Below are positions 1 to 6,683 of a stretch of DNA of 13,645 bases, piece by piece (the stretch's first letter is position 1; each line of letters opens with the position of its first letter). Source of the stretch: Clostridiales bacterium (GTDB lineage Bacteria; Bacillota; Clostridia; Oscillospirales; Acutalibacteraceae); contig DYBQ01000055.1 in assembly GCA_019418545.1 (NCBI GenBank), forward strand, positions 2,028 to 15,672, in the 5' to 3' direction. The translations under genes were made by a program, and so were the position numbers. Under the pieces are notes generated by a model. The model worked only from the letters and a program-made list of their open reading frames with translations, was not told the DNA's origin and made no database searches.

Positions 1-437
1 TTTTTGTGGGCTTCTTCCACCGACTCAATGACGTCGCAGCCGGGGATGACGGGCACGTTGGCGGCCATCATGGTTTTGCGGGCGATGTCCTTATCGCCCA
101 TCTTGGAAATCACTTCCGCGCTGGGACCGATAAAGGCAATGTGGCACTGCTGGCACAGCTCGGCAAAGCGGGCGTTTTCAGAAAGCAGGCCATAACCGGG
201 ATGGATGGCCTCGGCCTTGGTGGCCACAGCGGCGGAGATAATCGCCGTCATATTCAGATAGCTTTCCTGCACCGGTGCGGGGCCGATGCAGACGCTTTCA
301 TCCGCCAGGCTCACATGCAGGGCTTCCCGGTCGGCCTCGGAGAAAACCGCAACCGTGGAGATGCCCATTTCCTTACAGGCGCGGATAATCCGCACGGCAA
401 TCTCGCCGCGGTTGGCGATGAGAATTTTTGAAAACAT
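1..437 (-). CDS. accC: Biotin carboxylase subunit of acetyl-CoA carboxylase (N-terminal part, cut by window edge)
   Basis: AccC carries out the ATP-dependent carboxylation of biotin on AccB, the first half of the acetyl-CoA carboxylase reaction that makes malonyl-CoA. Only the first 145 residues are in the window, of about 450 usual for the family; the gene runs off the left edge. Visible family hallmarks are the N-terminal KILIANRGEIAVRIIRA block (residues 4-20), HPGYGLLSEN (79-88), FIGPSAE (102-108) and MGDK (113-116), whose lysine is the known ATP-binding Lys116 of the E. coli enzyme. The glycine-rich ATP loop and catalytic region lie outside. The ATG at 437 is chosen because GGAGG (446-450) sits 8 bases upstream. 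It follows fabZ by 15 bases and is the last visible gene of the operon; accD and accA would be expected next. Confidence 0.95.
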   Translation of the reverse strand, partial: MFSKILIANRGEIAVRIIRACKEMGISTVAVFSEADREALHVSLADESVCIGPAPVQESYLNMTAIISAAVATKAEAIHPGYGLLSENARFAELCQQCHIAFIGPSAEVISKMGDKDIARKTMMAANVPVIPGCDVIESVEEAHK

Positions 438-452
438 CAGCGGCGCCTCCTT

Positions 453-863
453 TTACAGAAGTGCAAAGGAAAGCTCCGCGCTCACGGTCAGTTTCCCGTT
501 AACATACCCCTTGCCCTTTGCAAAATAGAAGGGCGGGCGGCTCTTCACCAGGCTGCACTTCATCACCAGCGTGTCGCCGGGAAGCACCTTATTTTTAAAA
601 CGGGCTTTGTCAATGCCGGTATAGAAGGTGTTCTTGCCCTTTACCTCGTCCTTGAGCAGCACACAGCAGGTCTGGGCCATAATTTCCAGCTGAATCACGC
701 CGGGCATCACGGGCATTCCGGGAAAATGTCCCTGGAGGAAGTATTCGTCCCCCTTAACGGTATATTTGCCGACGGCCAGATTTTCTTCTTCCAGTTCCGC
801 CTCGTCCACCAGCAGCATGGGCTCCCGGTGAGGCAGGATTCCCTTCAGTTCTTCACGATTCAT
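453..863 (-). CDS. fabZ: 3-hydroxyacyl-[ACP] dehydratase FabZ
   Basis: FabZ removes water from 3-hydroxyacyl-ACP to give trans-2-enoyl-ACP in the elongation cycle. The 136-residue product has the usual length for the single hot-dog-fold family. LPHREPMLLVD (residues 10-20) is the standard N-terminal motif, and the active-site block GHFPGMPVMPG (45-55) continues to QLEIMAQ, putting catalytic His46 and Glu60 the normal 14 residues apart. The C-terminus is short, as in FabZ rather than the larger FabA, and there is no sign of isomerase-specific features. The start at 863 has a strong purine-rich GAGGAGG about 8 bases upstream. It lies between accB (21 bases upstream) and accC in one tightly packed operon, an arrangement common in Clostridia and streptococci. 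Confidence 0.96.
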   Translation of the reverse strand: MNREELKGILPHREPMLLVDEAELEEENLAVGKYTVKGDEYFLQGHFPGMPVMPGVIQLEIMAQTCCVLLKDEVKGKNTFYTGIDKARFKNKVLPGDTLVMKCSLVKSRPPFYFAKGKGYVNGKLTVSAELSFALL

Positions 864-884
864 GAGACCTTCCTCCTCGTTTCC

Positions 885-1355
885 TTAAAAAATCTTGAAC
901 AGAGTCTGTCCGTATTCCACCACATCGGCGTTGTGTGCGCAGATATCCACAATCTCGCCGTCCTGCTCGGCGGTAATCTCGTTGAGCAGCTTCATGGCTT
1001 CGATGATGCACAGCACGTCGCCCTTTTTCACCTTGTCGCCGACCTTCACATAGGGGTCAGCCTCAGGGGAGGGGGAGTCATAGAACACACCTACCATGGG
1101 AGATTTTACCTCAGTAAGGTTGCTGAAGCTGCCGGAAGCTGGGACAGCGCTTTCCTGTGCCGGAGCTTCTGCGGCAGGGGCAGCCTGCACAGGAGCGGCG
1201 GGCATCACAGCCGGAATCGGCATGGGAGTTGCCGGTACACAGGCCGGAGGATTCTTTTCCAGACGGATGTTGCTTTCACCCTCGGTGATTTCAATAGCAG
1301 TCAGGCCGTTTTCGCTCATAATCTCGGCCAGAGTTCTGATTTCTTCCAGATTCAT
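885..1355 (-). CDS. accB: Biotin carboxyl carrier protein of acetyl-CoA carboxylase
   Basis: AccB carries biotin between the AccC carboxylase site and the AccDA carboxyltransferase. The 156-residue protein has three visible parts: an N-terminal helical segment (about 1-34), a flexible Ala/Pro-rich linker (about 35-72), and a C-terminal biotinyl domain (about 80-156). The biotinylation motif is EAMKL, so Lys122 is the predicted biotin attachment site. The residue after the lysine is Leu rather than the more common Met, a known variant. The segment around YDSPSPEADPYVKVG (92-106) corresponds to the protruding thumb typical of bacterial AccB. The start at 1355 has an AAGGGTGG-like ribosome site. 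It follows fabF by 16 bases and precedes fabZ, so it is cotranscribed with elongation genes. Confidence 0.96.
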   Translation of the reverse strand: MNLEEIRTLAEIMSENGLTAIEITEGESNIRLEKNPPACVPATPMPIPAVMPAAPVQAAPAAEAPAQESAVPASGSFSNLTEVKSPMVGVFYDSPSPEADPYVKVGDKVKKGDVLCIIEAMKLLNEITAEQDGEIVDICAHNADVVEYGQTLFKIF

Positions 1356-1371
1356 GAATGCCCACCCTTTC

Positions 1372-2607
1372 TCAAATCTTTTTCAGTACCAGGCAGGCGT
1401 TGTGGCCGCCAAAGCCCAGGTTAGTAGAAATCGCATATTCAATATCGGCTTTACGTGCCTCATTCGGGACATAATCCAAATCGCAGTCCGGGTCTGCTTC
1501 GCGATAGTTGATGGTGGGAGGCACAATGCCGTCACGCAGGGCATAGGCACAGGCCATAGCTTCCAGAGCACCGGTAGCACCCAGCATATGGCCGGTCATG
1601 CTCTTGGTGGAGCTGACCATAGCTTTGTGAGCGGCTTCTTCACCCAGCGCCAGCTTAAAGGCCAAAGTTTCGGTCTTGTCGTTCAGAGAGGTGCTGGTGC
1701 CGTGGGCGTTGATGTACAAGCAGGCATCAGCGGGCATACCGGCTTCTTCCACAGCCAGACGGATGCTCTGAGCAGCGCCCTTGGCTCCCGGATGGGGAGC
1801 GGTCATGTGGTAAGCATCGTTGGTGTTGCCATAACCCACGATTTCAGCGTAAATTTTGGCGCCGCGAGCCACTGCGTGCTCGTATTCTTCCAACACCAGA
1901 ATCGCGCCGCCCTCGCCCATAACAAAACCGCTGCGCTCCTTGTCAAAGGGAATGGAAGCACGGTTAGGGTCTTCTTCGGTGGTCAGGGCCTTGCAGTTGG
2001 TGAAACCGGCAATGGAGAGCTTGTTGATGGTAGCTTCTGCGCCGCCGGCAATCATGGCGTCAGCATAGCCATAGCGGATGGTGTGGAATGCCTCACCCAC
2101 TGCATGAGCAGAGGTTGCACAGGCGGTGGTCACGCACATGGAGGGGCCTTCTGCCTTAAAGCGGATAGCAATATTGCCGGAAGCAATATTGGAAATCATC
2201 ATGGGGATGAAGAAGGGGGAAATGCGCTTCATGCCGCTCTTTTCCAGCTTGTTGCACTCTTCCACAAAGGTGTTCATGCCGCCGATACCGGAACCAACAT
2301 AGACACCCAAACGGTCAGAATCCACTTTTCCTTCAATACCGCTGTCCTTCATGGCCTGCACGGCAGCAGCCATGGCGTACTGGGCATACAAATCGGTTTT
2401 ACGAATCTCGCCTTTATCCATATACAGGCTGGGGTCAAAATCCTTCACTTCGGCAGCTACCTTTACCTTGCAGGCGGGGTCGCTGGTGTCAAAGCGGGTG
2501 ATGGAGCCAATGCCGTTTTTGCCGGTAATCAGGCTGTTCCAGGTTTCTTCCGCAGTGTTGCCGACGGGGGAGACGGCGCCAACTCCGGTAATCACAACTC
2601 GTCTCAT
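1372..2607 (-). CDS. fabF: Beta-ketoacyl-ACP synthase II FabF
   Basis: FabF condenses malonyl-ACP with a growing acyl-ACP in the elongation step. The product from the ATG at 2607 is 411 residues, the normal length, and begins RRVVITGVGAVSPVGN. The catalytic nucleophile is Cys163 in TTACATSAH; His302 in NAHGTST and His340 in MTGHMLGA complete the Cys-His-His triad, with conserved Lys335 in STKSMTGH. The Gly-rich end GFGGHNACLVL is also typical. An in-frame extension of 9 residues exists to 2634, but GGAGGT (2616-2621) sits 8 bases before the ATG at 2607, which decides the start. It follows fabG after an 85-base spacer holding a hairpin, the largest gap inside the fabK-accC operon. Confidence 0.96.
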   Translation of the reverse strand: MRRVVITGVGAVSPVGNTAEETWNSLITGKNGIGSITRFDTSDPACKVKVAAEVKDFDPSLYMDKGEIRKTDLYAQYAMAAAVQAMKDSGIEGKVDSDRLGVYVGSGIGGMNTFVEECNKLEKSGMKRISPFFIPMMISNIASGNIAIRFKAEGPSMCVTTACATSAHAVGEAFHTIRYGYADAMIAGGAEATINKLSIAGFTNCKALTTEEDPNRASIPFDKERSGFVMGEGGAILVLEEYEHAVARGAKIYAEIVGYGNTNDAYHMTAPHPGAKGAAQSIRLAVEEAGMPADACLYINAHGTSTSLNDKTETLAFKLALGEEAAHKAMVSSTKSMTGHMLGATGALEAMACAYALRDGIVPPTINYREADPDCDLDYVPNEARKADIEYAISTNLGFGGHNACLVLKKI

Positions 2608-2651
2608 GAAAAGATACCTCCGATAGTCTATCAAATTCAGAATACAGGCGC

Positions 2652-2679
2652 AGCCCTGTACCTGTCAGGCTACAGGGCT
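2652..2679. repeat. Intergenic inverted repeat between fabG and fabF
   Basis: A perfect 9-bp inverted repeat (AGCCCTGTA at 2652-2660, TACAGGGCT at 2671-2679) with a 10-base loop lies in the 85-base fabG-fabF spacer. It is not followed by a run of T on the minus strand, so it does not look like a complete intrinsic terminator. It could be an RNA processing or stabilising hairpin that tunes fabF and downstream expression; that role is inference. Confidence 0.6.
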
Positions 2680-2692
2680 TGCCGGTTTACAA

Positions 2693-3436
2693 TTACATGC
2701 ACATACCGCCATCTACGCGGATGACCTCTCCGGTCACATAGGAGGACAAATCGCTTGCCAGATACAGGGCGGTCTTGGCGATATCCTCAGGCTGACCCAT
2801 GCGCTTCATGGGAACAGCACCCAGCATGGCGTCCTTAGCCTTGTCGCTGAGGACATCGGTCATAGCAGTCTGGATAAAGCCGGGAGCAATGGCGTTGCAG
2901 GTCACGCCGCGGGAAGCCAGCTCCTTGGCGGTGGTCTTGGTCAGGCCGATGATGCCCGCCTTGGCAGCGGTGTAGTTTGCCTGGCCGGGGTTGCCCATCA
3001 GGCCGGTAACAGAAGAGATGTTGATAATCCGGCCGCTGCGCTTGCGCATAAAGTGGTGATAGCAAGCGTGAATGGTGTTGAACACGCCCTTGAGGTTGAT
3101 GGCGATAACCTTGTCAAAGTCCTCTTCCTTCATGGAAACCAGCAGGGAGTCGCGGGTAATACCAGCGTTGTTCACCAGGATATCCACGCCGCCCAAATCG
3201 GCGATAACCTGCTTGATGGTGGTGTCCACCAGCTCAAAGTTGGAAACGTCGCAGTGATAGAACTTTACGGTCGCACCGGTCTCTGCGATGAGGGCGCAGG
3301 CTTCTTCGGCGGTCTCGGGCTTGCACACATCCAGAATCGCGATGTTGGCGCCTTCTTTTGCCATGGTCAGAGCGATGGAACGGCCAATACCGGCTGCACC
3401 GCCGGTAACAACAGCTACTTTATTTTCGAGCATCAT
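2693..3436 (-). CDS. fabG: 3-oxoacyl-[ACP] reductase FabG
   Basis: FabG reduces 3-oxoacyl-ACP to 3-hydroxyacyl-ACP with NADPH. The 247-residue protein is a classical short-chain dehydrogenase: TGGAAGIG (residues 11-18) is the nucleotide-binding TGxxxGIG loop, NNAG (89-92) follows, and the catalytic tetrad is Asn114, Ser142, Tyr155 and Lys159 (YTAAK). The C-terminal VTGEVIRVDGGMCM is typical of FabG. Two ATG codons stand side by side at 3436 and 3433; AAGGAAGG at 3447-3454 can serve either, so the first residue is uncertain by one. It starts 25 bases after the fabD stop. The SDR superfamily is broad, but length, motifs and operon position make FabG the clear call. Confidence 0.96.
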   Translation of the reverse strand: MMLENKVAVVTGGAAGIGRSIALTMAKEGANIAILDVCKPETAEEACALIAETGATVKFYHCDVSNFELVDTTIKQVIADLGGVDILVNNAGITRDSLLVSMKEEDFDKVIAINLKGVFNTIHACYHHFMRKRSGRIINISSVTGLMGNPGQANYTAAKAGIIGLTKTTAKELASRGVTCNAIAPGFIQTAMTDVLSDKAKDAMLGAVPMKRMGQPEDIAKTALYLASDLSSYVTGEVIRVDGGMCM

Positions 3437-3461
3437 AGTAACGATACCTTCCTTTTTAAAG

Positions 3462-4385
3462 TTATACTTTCAGAGCTTCCACAACAGCCTTCAGGCCGTC
3501 GGCGTCCTCCACATTGTAGATAGAAACGCCCTTCAGGGTCTTCTTGACCAGACCAGCCAGGGTTTTGCCTGCGCCGCACTCGATAAAGGTGTCAAAACCG
3601 TCTGCGTGCAGTTTTTCCAGAATGGCCTGCCACTGCACAGGATGATTTACCTGGGTGGCGATGGAAGCGCGAATCGCGTCTGCATCTTCGGGATACAGTT
3701 CTGCGCTGGCGTTGGAATACACCGGAATTCCGGCTTTCTGCACCTCGATGGATTTCAGCTCTTCTGCCAGAGCCGCCGCCGCTTCATCCATAAAGGGGGA
3801 ATGGAAAGCGCCGCTGACAGCCAGCGGGACCACTCTTGCGCCGGCAGCCTTGCAGTCCTGGCAGAATGCGTCCAACTGCTCTTTTTCACCGGCCACGGAA
3901 ACCTGTCCGGGGCAGTTGTAGTTGACGGGGAACACCTTGTCATAAGCAGAAGCCAGCTCGTTCACTTTTTCGTTACTGAGCTTCAGCACAGCAGCCATGC
4001 TGCCGCCGGTCTTCTTGGTGGCCTCGCTCATGTGCTCGCCGCGCTTGCACACAAAGGAAAAGCCGTCTTTCCGGGAGAACACACCGGCAAAGGTCAGCGC
4101 GGCAATTTCACCCAAGGAAAAGCCTGCCACAGCGTCGGCCACGATTCCCTCGTCCCGCAGGGCTTCGGCAGCGGCCAAGTCCACACAGTACAGGCAGGGC
4201 TGGGTGTTGATGGTCTGGCTCAGTTCCTCTTTGGTGCCCTCAAAGCACTGCTTGGAGGTGTCGGGGCGGACAGCGTCCGCCTGCTCAAAGGTATATCTGG
4301 CAGCGGCGCTGGCATCGCACAGAGATTTTCCCATTCCGGGATACTGTGCGCCCTGTCCGCTGAAAAGAAATGCTACTTTACCCAT
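3462..4385 (-). CDS. fabD: Malonyl-CoA:ACP transacylase FabD
   Basis: FabD transfers malonyl groups from CoA to ACP, feeding FabH and FabF. The 307-residue product has the family length. LFSGQGAQYPGMG (residues 7-19) is the N-terminal signature; the nucleophile is Ser90 in GFSLGE, where Phe replaces the His of the E. coli GHSLGE motif, a variation often seen in Clostridia. Arg115 matches the residue that binds the malonyl carboxylate, and His195 in GAFHSPFM completes the Ser-His dyad. The reading frame overlaps the end of fabK by 13 bases, and its AAAGGAG ribosome site (4393-4399) lies inside fabK, so the two are probably translationally coupled. Confidence 0.95.
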   Translation of the reverse strand: MGKVAFLFSGQGAQYPGMGKSLCDASAAARYTFEQADAVRPDTSKQCFEGTKEELSQTINTQPCLYCVDLAAAEALRDEGIVADAVAGFSLGEIAALTFAGVFSRKDGFSFVCKRGEHMSEATKKTGGSMAAVLKLSNEKVNELASAYDKVFPVNYNCPGQVSVAGEKEQLDAFCQDCKAAGARVVPLAVSGAFHSPFMDEAAAALAEELKSIEVQKAGIPVYSNASAELYPEDADAIRASIATQVNHPVQWQAILEKLHADGFDTFIECGAGKTLAGLVKKTLKGVSIYNVEDADGLKAVVEALKV

Positions 4386-5320
4386 TTTGTGGCTCCTTTC
4401 AGGATTTCTTCTGCTTCGGTGAACATCTCGGTGATGATTTCGGAAGCGGTCTGCTCCTGCTTAATCATGCCGGATACCTGTCCTGCCAGGAAGGTACCGC
4501 CCTTGGCGTCACCTTCACGAGCAGCGCGGCGCAGTGCGCCCAGACCCATTTTTTCCAGCTCTTCTGCCGTAATGGAGGTATCATATTCCAGCTTGGCAAA
4601 TTCGCGGGAGAAGGGGTTTTTCAGGGAGCGCATGGGATGACCCAAACGCTTGCCGGTCACGATAGTGTCGGTATCCTTTGCCTTGAGAACCTTATCCTTA
4701 TATACCTGGCTGATGGTGCACTCTTTGGCAACCAGGAAGCGGGTGCCGACCTGTACGCCTACAGCGCCCAGCATCAGAGCAGCAGCAACGCCGCGGCCGT
4801 CTGCAATGCCGCCTGCTGCCAGCACGGGAATGGAAACCGCATCGCACACCTGAGGAACCAGCGGCATGGTGGCCATCTCGCCGATATGTCCGCCGCTTTC
4901 GCCGCCTTCAGCGATAACAGCGGCAGCACCGTGCTTCTCCACCATCCGGGCAACGCCGGTAGAAGCCACAACCGGAATGACCTTGATGCCTGCTGCCAGC
5001 CAGCCTTCCATATACCGGCTGGGATTGCCGGCACCGGTGGTGATGACAGGGACCTTTTCCTCAATCACCACTTTGGCGGTTTCTTCCACAAAGGGGCTCA
5101 TCAGCATAATATTTACGCCAAAGGGCTTGTCGGTCATCTCGCGGCACTTGCGGATTTCGGCACGCAGCTGTTCGCCGTTGGAATTCATGGCAGCAATAAT
5201 GCCCAAGCCGCCTGCATTGGAAACACCGGCAGCCAGGCTGGCATCGGCTACCCACGCCATGCCGCCCTGAAAAATAGGATACTGGATTCCCAGCATTTCG
5301 CAAATTGGTGTGCGAATCAT
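4373..5320 (-). CDS. fabK: Enoyl-ACP reductase II, FMN-dependent FabK
   Basis: FabK performs the last reduction of each elongation cycle, trans-2-enoyl-ACP to acyl-ACP, with FMN and NAD(P)H. The 315-residue protein is of the FabK/nitronate-monooxygenase TIM-barrel type: YPIFQGGMAWVA (residues 14-25), NAGGLG (35-40), the AEGGESGGHIGEM block (137-149) with His145 matching the catalytic His of S. pneumoniae FabK, and GGIADGRG (170-177). Such enzymes are unrelated to FabI and known to resist triclosan. A GTG at 5338 gives a six-residue extension, but the AAGGAG at 5330-5335 falls within it and serves the ATG at 5320, which I chose. It is the first gene of the putative FabT-controlled operon; a nitronate monooxygenase is the alternative, made unlikely by context. 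Confidence 0.93.
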   Translation of the reverse strand: MIRTPICEMLGIQYPIFQGGMAWVADASLAAGVSNAGGLGIIAAMNSNGEQLRAEIRKCREMTDKPFGVNIMLMSPFVEETAKVVIEEKVPVITTGAGNPSRYMEGWLAAGIKVIPVVASTGVARMVEKHGAAAVIAEGGESGGHIGEMATMPLVPQVCDAVSIPVLAAGGIADGRGVAAALMLGAVGVQVGTRFLVAKECTISQVYKDKVLKAKDTDTIVTGKRLGHPMRSLKNPFSREFAKLEYDTSITAEELEKMGLGALRRAAREGDAKGGTFLAGQVSGMIKQEQTASEIITEMFTEAEEILKGATKWVK

Positions 5321-5349
5321 AGAAGAACACTCCTTCACAGAATCGGTTT

Positions 5350-5379
5350 ATTAAATTACTTTGAGATTCAAAGTTTCAA
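5350..5379 (-). promoter_or_regulatory. Promoter of the fabK-accC operon
   Basis: On the minus strand, TTGAAA (5374-5379, five of six matches to the -35 consensus) is separated by 18 bp from TTTAAT (5350-5355, five of six matches to -10). Transcription would begin near 5343, leaving a leader of about 22 bases with the fabK ribosome site. The FabT-like palindrome fills the spacer. Confidence 0.65.
5358..5374. promoter_or_regulatory. FabT-like operator palindrome in the fabK promoter
   Basis: ACTTTGAGATTCAAAGT is a perfect 7-bp inverted repeat around a 3-bp centre. Its TTTGA-N3-TCAAA core matches the published binding motif of FabT, the MarR-family repressor of fatty-acid synthesis in streptococci and relatives, which binds with long-chain acyl-ACP as corepressor. 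It sits between the -35 and -10, where binding would exclude RNA polymerase. No fabT gene is in the window, so the regulator's identity is inferred. Confidence 0.7.
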
Positions 5380-5450
5380 CGGACAGAAAATGCCCGCAAA
5401 ACCCTTTCCAGAGGAACAGATTTCACGAACATCATCTCCATATCCTTTAT

Positions 5451-5479
5451 ACAATACCGTTTTTTTACTAATTTTTCAA
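5451..5479 (-). promoter_or_regulatory. Possible second, upstream promoter for the fabK operon
   Basis: TTGAAA (5474-5479) is 17 bp from TATTGT (5451-5456), which overlaps a TATAAA (5446-5451) at poorer spacing. It would start transcripts about 100 bases before fabK that pass through the operator. The -10 is only four of six matches, so this is weaker than the operator-containing promoter. Confidence 0.35.
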
Positions 5480-5497
5480 GTTTTTTTCAGCAGGAAA

Positions 5498-5539
5498 GTC
5501 CCTTTTCACAGAACCTTATGAAAAGGGACATTTTTTTTT
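5498..5539 (+). terminator. Strong intrinsic terminator, plus-strand orientation, between fabK and fabH
   Basis: A perfect 11-bp stem (GTCCCTTTTCA at 5498-5508, TGAAAAGGGAC at 5519-5529) with a 10-base loop is followed by one A and nine T (5531-5539) on the plus strand. Read on the minus strand, the direction of fabH and fabK, the hairpin is followed only by TTTCC, so it should be a much poorer terminator for fabH. No plus-strand gene precedes it. Confidence 0.7.
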
Positions 5540-5576
5540 GCTGTTTTGACAATAGCCTGGTGCCTTTTTTGTCAAA

Positions 5577-6533
5577 TTACCAGCGAATCACCATCGCGCC
5601 GGTAGTCAGGCCGCCGCCAAAAGCGGTGAGAGCCAAAATCTGTCCGCGTTTCAGCATTCCTGCTTGGTTCAGCTCGTCCAGCAATACCGGAATACAGGCA
5701 GAAGAGGTATTGCCATAGTGGGCAATGTTGGTGCGGTAGCGGTCCTCGGGAATGTCCAGCTTCTTCATGGCCGCCTGAATAATTCGCATGTTTGCCTGAT
5801 GTGGCAGCACATGGTCCACTTCATCCTGCTGCAAACCAGCGGCAGCAATGGTTTCTGCAAGGCCGGTCGCCATGGCGTTAACAGCAAACTTGTAAACGCC
5901 GTGGCCATCCATAAACAGATAGGAAGGTTTATTTTCATCGGAGCTGAAGGGGGAATTGCCATACACATGGGGAATGTTCAGAACTTCCACATTTCCGTCA
6001 GAGGTGAGCTTAGACGCCAGCAGGTTTTCGCCCTTTTCCAAAACGACAGCGCCGGCAGCATCGCCAAACAGCACACAGGTTGCCCGGTCCTGCCAGTCCA
6101 CCATTTTGGACATGGCTTCTGCGGAAACAATCAGGCCTTTTTGTGCCCGGTCCCGCTCAAAGAAGCCGGTAGCGCAGTCCAGTGCATAAATAAAACCAGA
6201 GCAGGCGGCGTTGATGTCAAAAGCCATGCACTGCACGCCCAGATTCCGGGCAACAATACAAGCCAGAGAAGGGGTGATGTAGTCTCCACGAATGGTAGAG
6301 CAAATCACAAAATCCAATTCCTCCGGGGAAGTGCCGGAATTTTTCAAAGCAGCCTGGGCAGCCTGCGTAGCCAGTTGAGAAAGGCTTTCGCCGTCCTGGA
6401 GGACATGTCTCTCTTCAATACCGGTCCGGGTACGAATCCACTCATCTGAAGTATCAAGGAACTCGGCAAGGTCGTTATTGGTTTTAACGCAGGCGGGCCG
6501 GGCACTGCCTGTCCCGATAATTTTAAAATTCAT
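5577..6533 (-). CDS. fabH: Beta-ketoacyl-ACP synthase III FabH
   Basis: FabH starts fatty-acid synthesis by condensing a short acyl-CoA with malonyl-ACP. The 318-residue protein has the family's Cys-His-Asn triad: Cys111 in NAACSGF, His245 in LPHQAN and Asn275 in YGNTSSA, nearly the E. coli positions. TSDEWIRTRTGIEER (residues 28-42) and the C-terminal AFGGGLTTGAM are also characteristic. An in-frame 14-residue extension to 6575 exists, but AGGAGG (6543-6548) sits 9 bases before the ATG at 6533. FabH lies upstream of the fabK operon in the same direction, separated by a 256-base gap that contains a promoter and operator; it is probably transcribed on its own, perhaps with read-through. I found no convincing promoter hexamers or perfect FabT site before it. 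Confidence 0.96.
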   Translation of the reverse strand: MNFKIIGTGSARPACVKTNNDLAEFLDTSDEWIRTRTGIEERHVLQDGESLSQLATQAAQAALKNSGTSPEELDFVICSTIRGDYITPSLACIVARNLGVQCMAFDINAACSGFIYALDCATGFFERDRAQKGLIVSAEAMSKMVDWQDRATCVLFGDAAGAVVLEKGENLLASKLTSDGNVEVLNIPHVYGNSPFSSDENKPSYLFMDGHGVYKFAVNAMATGLAETIAAAGLQQDEVDHVLPHQANMRIIQAAMKKLDIPEDRYRTNIAHYGNTSSACIPVLLDELNQAGMLKRGQILALTAFGGGLTTGAMVIRW

Positions 6534-6628
6534 TATGTAAAACCTCCTGTCAGATTTTCTGGAATTATTTAGCAAAACAGCAGAAAGGAAAAGCGCATAA
6601 AGTATTTGCAGCGTGGAAATACTGATGT

Positions 6629-6655
6629 CGGGAGAAATTTTGAATCCCGTTTTTT
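6629..6655 (+). terminator. Possible terminator or attenuator in the leader of the DUF1540 gene
   Basis: CGGGA (6629-6633) pairs with TCCCG (6645-6649) across an 11-base loop, followed at once by six T (6650-6655). It ends 28 bases before the DUF1540 start codon. The stem is only 5 bp, so it may be chance; if real it could attenuate transcription into the gene or stop plus-strand transcripts arising in the fabH upstream region. Confidence 0.3.
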
Positions 6656-6683
6656 ACAGTCTTTTTTGGAAAGGATGACGAAT

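Noticed and set aside
1096..2724. Large plus-strand open frame of 542 codons over accB, fabF and the fabG end
   Set aside because: It is antisense to well-supported fab genes, has no ribosome site, and its translation is low-complexity Gly/Ala/His-rich, as expected from the complement of a GC-rich gene.
5321..5338. GTG start for fabK six codons upstream
   Set aside because: The AAGGAG lies inside this extension and is correctly spaced for the ATG at 5320.
3288..5521. Plus-strand frames of 450 and 383 codons opposite fabG, fabD and fabK
   Set aside because: They shadow the minus-strand genes and carry no recognisable domain or ribosome site.
6634..6646. FabT half-site (minus strand TTCAAAA) upstream of fabH
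   Set aside because: Only one arm is present; no TTTGA partner at the 3-bp spacing, so I do not call an operator.
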